64,000 bases of DNA from contig NZ_CP047146.1 in assembly GCF_009834125.1 (NCBI RefSeq), forward strand, positions 868,001 through 932,000, read 5' to 3'. Every line of letters begins with the position of its first letter. Position 1 is the stretch's first letter. This stretch comes from Streptomyces sp. GS7 (GTDB lineage Bacteria > Actinomycetota > Actinomycetes > Streptomycetales > Streptomycetaceae). The position numbers and the translations under genes were made by a program. The notes beneath the pieces were generated by a model. The model made no database searches, was not told where the DNA came from, and saw only the letters and a list, made by a program, of their open reading frames with translations. Of the stretch, positions 17,286 to 28,594 are shown one piece after another.

Positions 17286-17546
17286 GGTGTCCCTCGTCGG
17301 GGGCTCGGGGGCACGGCTACGGCCTACGGGACCGTAACCTACGGTTTCGTAAGTATGGCAGCGACACCGCCGCGGGCAAGGCCGTGACAGGCCCCCGGCC
17401 CCCGCCCGCCACGGCGGGTGCCCACCCTGCGGACGGTGTGATTCGCCGCTGGTGGGGAGACCTATCCTGGGGGCGTCGGACAGCGCGGTCCGCCACAAGC
17501 CCAGACGTGCTCAATGACTGCACCATCACTGCAAGGAGCCGCACCT

Positions 17547-20306
<2,760 letters not shown>

Positions 20307-20327
20307 CCCGGCTCCGCACCGCACACC

Positions 20328-20367
20328 ACGGCGGCCCGCCCCTCGCACAAGAGGGGCGGGCCGCCGT
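20328..20367. terminator. Strong hairpin after ppc
   Basis: A perfect 17-bp stem, acggcggcccgcccctc (20328-20344) and gaggggcgggccgccgt (20351-20367), with a 6-nt loop, between ppc and the convergent membrane-protein gene. Confidence 0.88.
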
Positions 20368-20389
20368 CGTACGTCCGGATCCGCCGCGT

Positions 20390-20908
20390 CTACATCGTCG
20401 CGAAGGCCGCCCCCAGCAGCGCCGCTCCCAGCAGCCCCATCACCCACGCCGTACGGCGCAGCCGGAGTCCGCCGGCCACGATGAGCGCCGCCAGCAGCAG
20501 CGCCCCGCCGAGCGGCACCCACGCGTGCAGCACACCGCCCAGCCCGGTCCGCACCGCACGGGTGGAGTCCGGCCGCAGCGCCACCGCGACCCGCTCGCCC
20601 TTCTTCACCGCCGCCTGCGCGACCGACACCTGCTGCCGCTGCCCGCCCGCGTCGGCCGGGACGAACGGCCCCGTGCAGCGGTCCGCCGCACACGCCGCCA
20701 CCGTCATCGTGCCGCGCTCCCGCCCCTTGGCGAGCATCGCGTACCGCGCCGTCCCCCACGACGTCCACACCCCCGCGACCAGCAGGAGCAGCGCAAGCAG
20801 CGCCATCACCCCGGTCCGGGCGACGAGGAGCACCCCGAAGGCACCCTCGCCGAACCGCCGGGTACGACTGCGTCTGACCGAACCGGTCCGCCTACTGCGT
20901 GGGGGCAT
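20390..20908 (-). CDS. Hypothetical membrane protein (three hydrophobic segments)
   Basis: 172 aa, not recognised. A basic N-terminus (many Arg in the first 18 residues) is followed by a hydrophobic segment 'GVMALLALLLLVAGVW' (about 33-48). Next is an extracytoplasmic-looking loop of ~65 residues with two Cys ('VAACAADRCTGPF', possible disulfide), then two C-terminal segments around 'LGGALLLAALIVAGGL' and 'WVMGLLGAALLGAAFATM'. It lies 81 bp downstream of pth on the same strand and is convergent with ppc. No function is suggested. Confidence 0.7.
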   Translation of the reverse strand: MPPRSRRTGSVRRSRTRRFGEGAFGVLLVARTGVMALLALLLLVAGVWTSWGTARYAMLAKGRERGTMTVAACAADRCTGPFVPADAGGQRQQVSVAQAAVKKGERVAVALRPDSTRAVRTGLGGVLHAWVPLGGALLLAALIVAGGLRLRRTAWVMGLLGAALLGAAFATM

Positions 20909-20989
20909 GGCGGCGATCCTTGGCCATCCCTCCGCGCCCGGTCAACCTCCGCCCGGCCTTTCGTCAGGCCCTGCCCCGCACTGCCCCAT

Positions 20990-21589
20990 TCACGAGTTGT
21001 ACGTGCTCTGCGCCCGTTCCAGACCCTCCAGGATCAGCGCCTCCACCGCGTCGGCCGCCCGGTCCACGAAGTAGTCCAGTTCCTTGCGCTCCGCCGACGA
21101 GAAATCCTTCAGCACGAAATCCGCCACCGGCATCCGGCCCGGCGGACGGCCGATTCCGAACCGCACCCGGTGATAATCCGAACCCAGCGACTTGGTGATC
21201 GACTTCAGACCGTTGTGCCCGTTGTCCCCACCGCCCAGCTTCAGCCGCAGGGTGCCGTGATCGATGTCCAACTCGTCATGCACCGCAATGATGTTGGCCA
21301 CCGGGACCTTGTAGAAATCCCGCAGTGCCGTGGTCGGCCCGCCCGAGAGGTTCATGAACGACATCGGCTTGGCGACCACCACCCGGCGGCTCGACGGCCC
21401 CGGCGGACCGATACGCCCCTCGACGACCTGCGCCCGCGCCTTGTGCGCCTTGAAACGCCCGCCCATCCGCTCCGCGAGCAGATCCGCCACCATGAATCCC
21501 ACGTTGTGGCGATTGGCCGCGTACTCCGGCCCCGGATTTCCCAGCCCCACAACGAGCCAAGGGCTGTCTGCGCCCGCCATCTCCGCCAT
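20990..21589 (-). CDS. pth: Peptidyl-tRNA hydrolase
   Basis: 199 aa from the ATG at 21589, which has AAGGAG about 9 nt upstream; a longer frame reaching 21637 has no such signal. It cleaves peptidyl-tRNA dropped from ribosomes. The conserved '[19 protein letters not shown]' contains the Asn and catalytic His (about 12-30). 'SFMNLSGGP', '[15 protein letters not shown]' with the catalytic Asp, and '[13 protein letters not shown]' follow. It lies 93 bp after rplY on the same strand, the common rplY-pth pairing. Confidence 0.96.
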   Translation of the reverse strand: MAEMAGADSPWLVVGLGNPGPEYAANRHNVGFMVADLLAERMGGRFKAHKARAQVVEGRIGPPGPSSRRVVVAKPMSFMNLSGGPTTALRDFYKVPVANIIAVHDELDIDHGTLRLKLGGGDNGHNGLKSITKSLGSDYHRVRFGIGRPPGRMPVADFVLKDFSSAERKELDYFVDRAADAVEALILEGLERAQSTYNS

Positions 21590-21611
21590 TTCCGCGTCTC
21601 CTTGAAAGCAG

Positions 21612-21651
21612 TCAACCGCCGCCCCGCGCCAGAGCACGGGACGGCGGTTGA
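21612..21651 (-). terminator. Hairpin between rplY and pth
   Basis: A 15-bp stem with one mismatch, tcaaccgccgccccg (21612-21626) and cgggacggcggttga (21637-21651), with a 10-nt loop. It sits just upstream of the pth ribosome-binding site, so it may attenuate pth rather than end transcription outright. No T-run follows. Confidence 0.55.
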
Positions 21652-21682
21652 AAGAGTATTCCGGATATTCCGGAACGGGCGA

Positions 21683-22270
21683 TCAGGCTTCCTCGCCCTC
21701 GCCCTCCGCGGCCTCCTCGGCCGGGGCCTCGGCCTGTGCGGCGACGACCTGCAGCACCACGGCGTCGTCCTCGACGGCCAGCGAGACACCGGCGGGCAGC
21801 ACGATGTCCTTCGCCAGCACCGACTGGCCGGCCTCCAGGCCCGCGACGGAGACCGTCACCGACTCCGGGATGTGGGTGGCCTCGGCCTCGACCGGCAGGG
21901 TGTTCAGCACGTGCTCCAGCAGGTTGCCGCCCGGCGCCAGCTCGCCCTCGGTCTGGATCGGGAGCTCGACGGCGACCTTCTCGCCCTTCTTGACGGCCAG
22001 GAAGTCCACGTGGACCAGGAAGCGGCGGATCGCCTCGCGCTGCACGGCCTTGGGGATGACCAGCTCGCCGCCGCCCTCGCCCTCCAGGCGGATCAGCGCG
22101 TTCGGGGTCTTCAGGGCCATCATCAGCGCGTGGCTGTCGATCGCGATGTGCTTGGGCTCGGCACCGTGACCGTAGACGACCGCCGGAACCTTGGCCTCAC
22201 GACGCAGGCGGCGGGCGGCGCCCTTACCGAAGTCGTTACGGGCCTCAGCGGTGAGCTTGACCTCAGCCAT
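21683..22270 (-). CDS. rplY: 50S ribosomal protein L25/general stress protein Ctc
   Basis: 195 aa, the long (Ctc/TL5) form. The N-terminal L25 domain binds 5S rRNA ('MAEVKLTAEARNDFGKGAAR', 'VPAVVYGHGAEPKHIAID'). The C-terminal beta domain includes 'FLVHVDFLAVKKGEKVAVEL' and 'LNTLPVEAEATHIPESVTVS'. The extreme C-terminus is an Ala/Glu-rich acidic tail. The TL5 form is often stress-induced in Gram-positive bacteria. A terminator separates it from prs upstream, so it has its own promoter in 22271-22372. Confidence 0.96.
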   Translation of the reverse strand: MAEVKLTAEARNDFGKGAARRLRREAKVPAVVYGHGAEPKHIAIDSHALMMALKTPNALIRLEGEGGGELVIPKAVQREAIRRFLVHVDFLAVKKGEKVAVELPIQTEGELAPGGNLLEHVLNTLPVEAEATHIPESVTVSVAGLEAGQSVLAKDIVLPAGVSLAVEDDAVVLQVVAAQAEAPAEEAAEGEGEEA

Positions 22271-22372
22271 GACTGCACTCCTCGTATCTCAGAAACATCT
22301 GCGGGGCGTCACCCGGCCCACGACAGACCTGCTACGAAGAGCGCGTCGATAACGGACAGCCACCGCACAAAA

Positions 22373-22428
22373 GGGCGGCCTCCCTCGCCGAGCAACTCGA
22401 TGAGTCTACCCGGCGGGAAGGCCGCCCC
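22373..22428 (-). terminator. Terminator downstream of prs
   Basis: Imperfect long stem: gggcggcctccctcgccg (22373-22390) against cggcgggaaggccgcccc (22411-22428). In the leftward direction it is followed by TTTTG. It lies 62 bp past the prs stop. Confidence 0.8.
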
Positions 22429-22489
22429 AAAATGGATCTCCGTCGCCCCCGGTGCGGGCCACCGCCCGCACGGGACTACCGGATCCGGC

Positions 22490-23464
22490 TCACTGCTCCT
22501 CGAAGAGGCTCGTCACCGAGCCGTCCTCGAACACCTCGCGGAGCGCCCGCGCGATCGTCGGCGCCATCGACAGCACCGTGATCTTGTCCAGCTCCAGCTC
22601 CGAAGGCGTCGGCAGCGTGTTCGTGAACACGAACTCGCTCACCTTCGAGTTCTTCAGCCGGTCCGCCGCCGGACCCGACAGCACACCGTGCGTCGCCGTC
22701 ACGATCACATCCGCCGCACCGTTCGCGAACAGCGCGTCGGCCGCCGCGCAGATCGTGCCGCCGGTGTCGATCATGTCGTCGACCAGCACACACACCCGGT
22801 CCTGCACATCGCCGACGACCTCGTGGACGGTGACCTGGTTCGCCACGTCCTTGTCGCGCCGCTTGTGCACGATCGCCAGCGGCGCGCCCAGCCGGTCGCA
22901 CCAGCGGTCCGCGACCCGCACCCGGCCCGCGTCCGGCGACACCACCGTCAGCTTCGAGCGGTCCACCTTCGCGCCGACGTAGTCCGCCAGGACCGGCAGC
23001 GCGAAGAGGTGGTCCACCGGGCCGTCGAAGAAGCCCATGATCTGGTCCGTGTGCAGATCGACCGTCACCACGCGGTCGGCACCCGCGGTCTTCATCAGAT
23101 CCGCGATCAGCCGCGCCGAGATCGGCTCGCGGCCGCGGTGCTTCTTGTCCTGGCGCGCGTACCCGTAGAACGGACAGACCACGGTGATGCTCCGGGCCGA
23201 GGCCCGCTTCAGCGCATCGATCATGATCAGCTGTTCCATGATCCACTTGTTGATCGGAGCCGTGTGGCTCTGGATCAGAAAGCAGTCCGCACCGCGCGCC
23301 GACTCCTGGTAGCGGACGTAGATCTCGCCGTTCGCGAAGTCGAAAGCCTTCGTCGGGACCAGGCCCACACCCAGCTGGTGCGCGACCTCCTCGGCAAGCT
23401 CGGGGTGGGCGCGGCCGGAGAAGAGCATCAGCTTCTTCTCGCCGGTCGTCTTGATCCCGGTCAC
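22490..23464 (-). CDS. prs: Ribose-phosphate pyrophosphokinase
   Basis: 324 aa. Makes PRPP from ribose-5-phosphate and ATP for nucleotide, His and Trp synthesis. 'SGRAHPELAEEVAHQLGV' and 'FANGEIYVRYQESARGADCF' are near the N-terminus. The ATP-site 'CPFYGYARQDKKHRGREPIS' is at about 106-125 and the PRPP loop 'VLVDDMIDTGGTI' at about 229-241. Start is GTG at 23464 with AAGGAG at 23471-23476. It follows glmU by 73 bp on the same strand, so glmU-prs is probably one transcript. Confidence 0.97.
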   Translation of the reverse strand: MTGIKTTGEKKLMLFSGRAHPELAEEVAHQLGVGLVPTKAFDFANGEIYVRYQESARGADCFLIQSHTAPINKWIMEQLIMIDALKRASARSITVVCPFYGYARQDKKHRGREPISARLIADLMKTAGADRVVTVDLHTDQIMGFFDGPVDHLFALPVLADYVGAKVDRSKLTVVSPDAGRVRVADRWCDRLGAPLAIVHKRRDKDVANQVTVHEVVGDVQDRVCVLVDDMIDTGGTICAAADALFANGAADVIVTATHGVLSGPAADRLKNSKVSEFVFTNTLPTPSELELDKITVLSMAPTIARALREVFEDGSVTSLFEEQ

Positions 23465-23537
23465 AGCAAATCTCCTTGCATCACAGTTTGCGTGCGCTCA
23501 TCACGGTACGCCCCGCACGGCGCACCCTTCGGCACAG

Positions 23538-25019
23538 TCACCGCTCGCCCTCGGGCTGGGAATCCGAGTCCTGGCCGGACTCCTGGCGAGCAGTCGAAGC
23601 GGCCTGCGCGGCGGCGCTCCCGGGTCGCTTGCGGGCGACCCAGCCCTCGATGTTGCGCTGCTGGCCGCGCGCGACCGCCAGCGAACCCGGGGGCACATCC
23701 TTGGTAATGACCGAACCGGCGGCGGTGTACGCGCCGTCCCCGATCGTGACGGGCGCCACGAACATGTTGTCCGAGCCCGTCTTGCAGTGCGAACCGACGG
23801 TCGTGTGGTGCTTCGCCTCACCGTCGTAGTTCACGAACACGCTCGCCGCACCGATGTTGGTGTACTCGCCGATCGTGGCATCCCCCACGTACGACAGGTG
23901 CGGCACCTTCGTGCCCTCACCGATCCGCGAGTTCTTCATCTCGACGAACGTCCCGGCCTTCGCCTTCGAGGCCAGCACCGTCCCCGGCCGCAGATACGCG
24001 TAGGGACCCACCGACGCCCCGGGCCCGACCTCCGCGCCGTCCGCCACCGTGAACGCGACCGACGCGCCCGCGCCGACCCGGGTGTCCGTCAGCCGCGACT
24101 GCGGACCGACCTCGGCACCCGTGCCGACGTGCGTGGCACCCAGGAGCTGCGTCCCGGGCTGAACCGTCGCGTCCTGCTCGAACGACACCGTCACATCCAC
24201 CCACGTCGTGGCCGGATCGACCACCGTCACGCCGGCCAGCATCGCCCGCTCCAGCAGCCGCGCGTTCAGCAGCCGGCGGGCCTCCGCCAGCTGCACCCGG
24301 TTGTTGATCCCCAGGATCTCCCGGTGGTCGGCCGCCACCGCGGCGCCGACCCGGTGCCCGGCCTCGCGCAGGATCCCCAGCACGTCGGTGAGGTACTCCT
24401 CGCCCTGGCTGTTGTCCGTACGCACCTTGCCCAGCGCGTCGACCAGCAGCCGCGCGTCGAAGGCGAACACCCCGGAGTTGATCTCCCGGATCGCCCGCTG
24501 CGCGGCGCTCGCGTCCTTGTGCTCGACGATCGCGGTCACGGCGCCGGAGGCCTCGTCCCGCACGATCCGCCCGTAGCCCGTGGAGTCCGGGACCTCGGCG
24601 GTCAGCACGGTGACGGCGTTGCCGTCCGCCGCGTGTGTGTCGCTCAGCTTCTTCAGCGTCTCGCCGGTCAGCAGCGGGGTGTCGCCGCACACGACGACGA
24701 CCGTGCCGTCGAGGGCGGCACCGCTGGCGCGCAGCTCGTCCAGCGCCGTGCGCACGGCGTGCCCGGTGCCGTTCTGCTCGTGCTGGACGGCGGTGCGGAC
24801 GGCGGGGTCTACCTCGGCGAGGTGCTGGCGTACCTGCTCGCGGGCGTGGCCGACGACCACGACGAGATGCTCGGGGTCCAGTTCACGGGATGCGGCGACG
24901 ACGTGTCCGACGAGGGAGCGTCCGCAGATCGCGTGCAGGACCTTGGGGGTCGTCGACTTCATGCGGGTTCCCTCACCCGCTGCGAGAACGACGACGGCGG
25001 CCGGGCGGTTGGCGCTCAC
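23538..25019 (-). CDS. glmU: Bifunctional GlmU (UDP-GlcNAc pyrophosphorylase / GlcN-1-P acetyltransferase)
   Basis: 493 aa. The uridylyltransferase domain begins 'AAVVVLAAGEGTRMKSTTPK' (about 7-26); 'NGTGHAVRTAL' and 'GDTPLLTGETL' follow. The left-handed beta-helix acetyltransferase half includes 'GPYAYLRPGTVL', 'FVEMKNSRIGEGTKVPHLSY' and 'IGAASVFVNYDG'. The last ~35 residues are a polar, actinobacterial-type tail. It makes the UDP-GlcNAc precursor of peptidoglycan. The GTG start at 25019 has AAGGG about 9 nt upstream. A tRNA-Gln gene lies 132 bp upstream on the same strand. Confidence 0.96.
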   Translation of the reverse strand: MSANRPAAVVVLAAGEGTRMKSTTPKVLHAICGRSLVGHVVAASRELDPEHLVVVVGHAREQVRQHLAEVDPAVRTAVQHEQNGTGHAVRTALDELRASGAALDGTVVVVCGDTPLLTGETLKKLSDTHAADGNAVTVLTAEVPDSTGYGRIVRDEASGAVTAIVEHKDASAAQRAIREINSGVFAFDARLLVDALGKVRTDNSQGEEYLTDVLGILREAGHRVGAAVAADHREILGINNRVQLAEARRLLNARLLERAMLAGVTVVDPATTWVDVTVSFEQDATVQPGTQLLGATHVGTGAEVGPQSRLTDTRVGAGASVAFTVADGAEVGPGASVGPYAYLRPGTVLASKAKAGTFVEMKNSRIGEGTKVPHLSYVGDATIGEYTNIGAASVFVNYDGEAKHHTTVGSHCKTGSDNMFVAPVTIGDGAYTAAGSVITKDVPPGSLAVARGQQRNIEGWVARKRPGSAAAQAASTARQESGQDSDSQPEGER

Positions 25020-25151
25020 GGGGATGCCCTTCGGCTTCTTGGCTACTTCGGGTGGTGGTCACCCGAAGGATACCGGGGCGTTTTGCGGAGGAAACGAGGG
25101 CGGGTCCTGACCGAGCGGTCAGGACCCGAACCGTGCCGTTGTCGACGTGTG

Positions 25152-25223
25152 CTCCCCCGCCAGGACTCGAACCCGGACATAAGGCACCAAAAGCCTCAGT
25201 GCTGCCAATTACACCACAGGGGA
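25152..25223 (-). tRNA. tRNA-Gln (anticodon UUG)
   Basis: Read on the minus strand, a full cloverleaf can be drawn. The acceptor is TCCCCTG/CGGGGGA and the D arm TGGTGTAATTGGCA. The anticodon stem GAGGC/GCCTT closes a TTTTGGT loop with anticodon TTG. The T arm is CCGGG-TTCGAGT-CCTGG. Length is 72 nt with discriminator G; CCA is not encoded. It lies just upstream of glmU. Confidence 0.95.
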
Positions 25224-25597
25224 TAGAAAAGCAATTCAAACCGGACGATGCGTCAGGTCGGTCACTTGGCACCCACCACTATGCCGTACCACCAGCCTCC
25301 GACGCGACGGTATGCGCCGCCGCCGTGCGGAACGCGCCTGGCGAGGCGCCCGTTGCGCCCCTTTTCTGGATCTTCCAGGCCCCTCTCGATCCTTCCCGGA
25401 CATCCAACCTCTTCCCGACCATTCCGGCGTTTCCCGGCGTTCTCCTCTCCCGGCCCTCCCGTGAGGGCGACGGGACGTGGAAATGCCAACGATTCAGCAG
25501 TTCACGGGATATCTGGTCGTAACGGTAGGTAATGGGCCAGACCCATGCCCGTGCACGGAGCCGGGGAACGGCGAGCGGCGCCCGTACGCTGGTCGGT
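25224..25597. other. Intergenic region between tRNA-Gln and the histidine kinase
   Basis: 374 bp without a supported gene. The part next to the tRNA (to ~25250) is AT-richer and should hold the leftward tRNA promoter. The remainder is C-rich and T-poor with short open frames that look like noise. No clear repeat or hairpin was seen. Confidence 0.5.
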
Positions 25598-27037
25598 ATG
25601 ACCGCAACGGGGGCAAGTGAGAGCGTGGCTGCGCGAGGGGGGCCGGGGGGCGGTCCCTGGTGGTGGGCGCGGCGGCGCAGCGCCGTGCTGGACGTGCTGC
25701 TGGCGGCGGCGTCCACGGCCGAGTGCATGGCGGAGGGGATTCCGTTCGCGCACACGGTGGGGGTGCCCGAGGCCCTCGGGATACTCCTCGGCCTGGCGGC
25801 CGGGCCGGTGCTGCTGCTGCGCCGGCGGTGGCCGGTCGTGGTGGTGCTGGTCTCGATAGCCGTGATGCCCGCCCAGATGGGCGGGCTGCTGAGCACGGTG
25901 GGGCTCTACACCCTCGCCGCCTCGGACGTGCCGCGCCGGATCACCGGGCTGCTGGCCGGGATGACGGTCGTGGGGACCGTGGTGACGACGTTCCTCGGCA
26001 TGCGGCAGGACCTGACGCCGCAGCACGACTTCCATTCGCCGGCGTGGGTCGTGCCGGCGATGGCGCTGGCGGTGGGGCTGGTCCTGACGGCGCCGCCGGT
26101 GCTGTGGGGGCTGTACGTCGGCGCCCGGCGGCGGCTGGTGGAGAGCCTGCGGGAGCGGGCGGACGGTCTGGAGCGCGAGCTGTCGCTGCTGGCGGACCGC
26201 GCCGAGGAGCGGGCCGAGTGGGCCCGTAACGAGGAACGCACCCGGATCGCGCGGGAGATGCACGACGTGGTCGCGCACCGGGTGAGCCTGATGGTGGTGC
26301 ACGCGGCGGCGCTGCAGGCGGTGGCACTCAAGGACCCCCAGAAGGCGGCGAAGAACGCGGCGCTGGTCGGGGACATGGGGCGGCAGGCGCTGACCGAGCT
26401 GCGGGAGATGCTGGGGGTGCTGCGGACGGCCGAGGGGGCGGCGGTGCGGGGCGCCGCGGGGTCGGACGAGCCGGAGCGGCTGGTGGCGGTGGCGTCGCAG
26501 GCGGTGCGGCCGGCGCCGGTGGACGGCACGGGTGCGGCCGCCGCGGCGCCGGGTGAGCCGGAGGGGGACGGGCCCTGCCTGGCCGAGCTGGGGGATCTGG
26601 TGGGGCAGTCCCGGGCGGCCGGGATGGCGGTGGAGCTGTCCGTGGAGGGCGCGGCCGGGACCGCGGAACACGGTGCCGGCGCCGGGGATGGGGGCGGCGG
26701 TGCCGGGCGCCGGTATGCGGCGCGGGTCGAGCAGACCGTCTACCGGGTGGTGCAGGAAGCGCTGACGAACGTGCACAAGCACGCGCCGGGCGCGCGAGCC
26801 CGGGTGCGGCTGGCGCACCGGGCAGGCGAGGTGGCGGTGCAGGTGGAGAACGGCCCGTCGGAGCGCGGGGCGACGGACGCCGGGCTGCCGAGCGGGGGCA
26901 ACGGCCTGGTGGGGATGCGGGAGCGGGTGACGGCGCTGGGCGGCGTCTTCGTCTCGGGTCCCACGGACGCGGGGGGCTTCCGGGTGTCGGCGGTGGTGCC
27001 GGTGGCCGGTGCGGGCGCCGGGGCCGCGGCCGGATGA
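25598..27037 (+). CDS. NarL-type sensor histidine kinase (HisKA_3), orphan
   Basis: 479 aa. The N-terminal half has four or five hydrophobic segments ('EALGILLGLAAGPVLLL', 'WPVVVVLVSIAVMPAQMGGL', 'ALAVGLVLTAPPVLWGLYVG'). The phospho-acceptor box is 'RTRIAREMHDVVAHRVSLMV' (about 223-242). The ATPase N-box is 'VVQEALTNVHKHAP' and the last glycine box 'GGNGLVGMRERVTALGG'. A low-complexity Ala/Gly insertion (about 290-370) separates the dimerisation and ATPase domains. The ATG at 25598 is the first that fits; no strong ribosome-binding site precedes it. No response-regulator gene is adjacent. Confidence 0.88.
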   Translation: MTATGASESVAARGGPGGGPWWWARRRSAVLDVLLAAASTAECMAEGIPFAHTVGVPEALGILLGLAAGPVLLLRRRWPVVVVLVSIAVMPAQMGGLLSTVGLYTLAASDVPRRITGLLAGMTVVGTVVTTFLGMRQDLTPQHDFHSPAWVVPAMALAVGLVLTAPPVLWGLYVGARRRLVESLRERADGLERELSLLADRAEERAEWARNEERTRIAREMHDVVAHRVSLMVVHAAALQAVALKDPQKAAKNAALVGDMGRQALTELREMLGVLRTAEGAAVRGAAGSDEPERLVAVASQAVRPAPVDGTGAAAAAPGEPEGDGPCLAELGDLVGQSRAAGMAVELSVEGAAGTAEHGAGAGDGGGGAGRRYAARVEQTVYRVVQEALTNVHKHAPGARARVRLAHRAGEVAVQVENGPSERGATDAGLPSGGNGLVGMRERVTALGGVFVSGPTDAGGFRVSAVVPVAGAGAGAAAG

Positions 27038-27148
27038 GGTGAGGCAGACGGCGACGTGACCGGCTGAGCGGGGCCTCCGCTCCCGGCCCGGTGTCCGTGC
27101 GCCGCCCGCCGCGTCGCTGCGCTGCCGCGGCTCGTCGGCTCGGTGCGC

Positions 27149-27709
27149 TCAGTCCGCCGAGACCGTCAGCCGGCTCGGGCGGGTGCCCAGGACGAGGGTG
27201 TTCAGGGCCTGGTCGAGGTCCGGGCCCAGGTACCAGTCGCCGGTGTGGTCGAGGCTGTAGACGCGGCCCTCGGTGTCGATGGCGAGGGTGGCCTGGGGGT
27301 GGGTGGTGCCGCGGGTGGTCTTGGTGTCGGGGAGTTCTTCCCGGCCGAGGGGGGCCACGCCGGTGCCGAGGGCGCGGCCGAGGTCGCCGAGGGTGCGGGC
27401 GAGGTGGAGCCCGTGCAGCGGGTCGATGGTGAACGGGGTGGGCGCGATGTGGCGGCCGGGGCCCGGGCCGGTGATGTGCAGGCCGCCGAACTCTGCCCAG
27501 GCTTCGACGGCGGCGGCGAAGACGGTGTGGCGGTGGCCGGCGGGCGAGGTGTGGGCGCGGAGCGTGTCGGCCCAGTGCTCGGCCTGCTTTATGTCCCAGC
27601 GGCCGGGCTGCCAGCCGGCGTCCTGGAGCGCGACGTCCACGGCGGCGGGGAAGCGCGTGGAGCCGGTGCGCTCGTGGGCGGGGGTGCGCGGCGCGGGGGT
27701 GGGCGGCAT
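27149..27709 (-). CDS. SUKH-3 family immunity-type protein
   Basis: 186 aa. After a polar N-terminal tail of ~20 residues, 'ALQDAGWQPGRWDIKQAEHW' (about 27-46) is the SUKH-3 start. It continues with 'AAVEAWAEFGGLHITGPGPG', 'FTIDPLHGL', 'LGREE...TTHPQATLAIDT' and 'VYSLDHTGDWYLGPDLDQAL'. SUKH proteins neutralise nuclease and deaminase toxins in polymorphic toxin systems. The gene starts 8 bp after the YwqJ-type deaminase gene, a classic toxin-then-immunity order. It may equally be part of an intracellular signalling or defence set, as no secretion domain is present. Confidence 0.85.
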   Translation of the reverse strand: MPPTPAPRTPAHERTGSTRFPAAVDVALQDAGWQPGRWDIKQAEHWADTLRAHTSPAGHRHTVFAAAVEAWAEFGGLHITGPGPGRHIAPTPFTIDPLHGLHLARTLGDLGRALGTGVAPLGREELPDTKTTRGTTHPQATLAIDTEGRVYSLDHTGDWYLGPDLDQALNTLVLGTRPSRLTVSAD

Positions 27710-27717
27710 GGTGGCGG

Positions 27718-28251
27718 TCAGCTCCCTTGGGGCGTCGTCGCCCCGATGGGCATGACGCCGAAGTGGGCGAGGAGGGCGTCGCAGGAGCGGCAGGGCGGTG
27801 CGTAGCTGCCGTGCTCGGGGTCGCCGTCCTCGCGGATGTGACGTGCGGTGATCTTGGAGTGTTTCAGGGAGCGGCGGGCCTCGCCGTTGGTGAGGGGCTT
27901 GCGGGAGGCGCGTTTGCCGCGGTTGGCCTCGACGGCGGTGAGGTGGCGGGAGAGCAGGACGGCCTCGGGGCAGCGCCCGGTGAAGCGGTCGCGCCGGTCG
28001 GTGGCGAGGGTGTCGAGGAAGTCCTGTACGAGGGGGTGCAGGGTGGGGGGCTGTTCCGCCTTGCTGGCCGTACAGGTGAGAGTTTGTCCGCGTACGGACA
28101 GGGCGGCGCCGATGGTGGGGAGGATGCCGTCGCGGCGGTGTCGGAGGACCGGGGCGCGGTCGGTGTCGGCGGTGCCGCTCCAGCCGATGCGGGGGTCGCC
28201 GGTGGCACGAGGGTCGCCCGTGGTCGATGTCTGGTGTGCCGTGGTGCTCAT
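27718..28251 (-). CDS. YwqJ-type nucleic-acid deaminase
   Basis: 177 aa. The deaminase-superfamily zinc ligands are visible: 'TGRCPEAVLLSRHL' (about 91-104, with Cys-Pro-Glu) and 'SYAPPCRSCDALLAHFGV' (about 149-166, with Cys-x-x-Cys). This spacing matches the YwqJ toxin-deaminase family. The N-terminus is polar and lacks any signal peptide, pre-toxin or secretion domain, unlike classical polymorphic toxins. It is divergent from the nuclease-SUKH gene across 343 bp and 8 bp upstream of the SUKH-3 gene. Whether it edits RNA or DNA, and whether it is a toxin at all, cannot be told. Confidence 0.85.
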   Translation of the reverse strand: MSTTAHQTSTTGDPRATGDPRIGWSGTADTDRAPVLRHRRDGILPTIGAALSVRGQTLTCTASKAEQPPTLHPLVQDFLDTLATDRRDRFTGRCPEAVLLSRHLTAVEANRGKRASRKPLTNGEARRSLKHSKITARHIREDGDPEHGSYAPPCRSCDALLAHFGVMPIGATTPQGS

Positions 28252-28594
28252 GGTGGTGCTTCCCTCCCTGCAATCCCCCCGGTTGCGGAGTCAGACTGCC
28301 AAATGTGCTGGGCGTTGCGGTAGTCGGGCGCGCTGTCAGGGATGTCACTGGGCTGTGACGGTTCGTCGGATGCTCGGTAACGGGGCTGGTGGGCGCGGTG
28401 CCGCGGGGTGCTGCCGGGGGCCGCGGGGTGCCGGGTGACGGCGGTGTGTCACGGGGCTGACGTGGGTGGGCGGGGGCGGTCGGGGGAGTCGCCGTGCGGC
28501 GGCGCCGTCGAGGGTGGTGGCCGGGCGGCGGGCGGGCGTTGCGGCACCGCATAGGCTGTGCCCCAAAGCCAGCTTCAGCCAGGGGGCAACCGCG
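28252..28594. promoter_or_regulatory. Divergent control region of the SUKH/deaminase island
   Basis: 343 bp between two divergent genes. The half next to the deaminase holds AT-richer sequence (around 28280-28345) suited to promoters. The half next to the nuclease is G-rich, with AGGGGG at 28581-28586 as the ribosome-binding site. No clear palindrome was found. Confidence 0.5.

Noticed and set aside
26640..26720. Possible frameshift or domain break in the histidine kinase
   Set aside because: The Ala/Gly-rich stretch is an in-frame low-complexity insertion between intact dimerisation and ATPase motifs.
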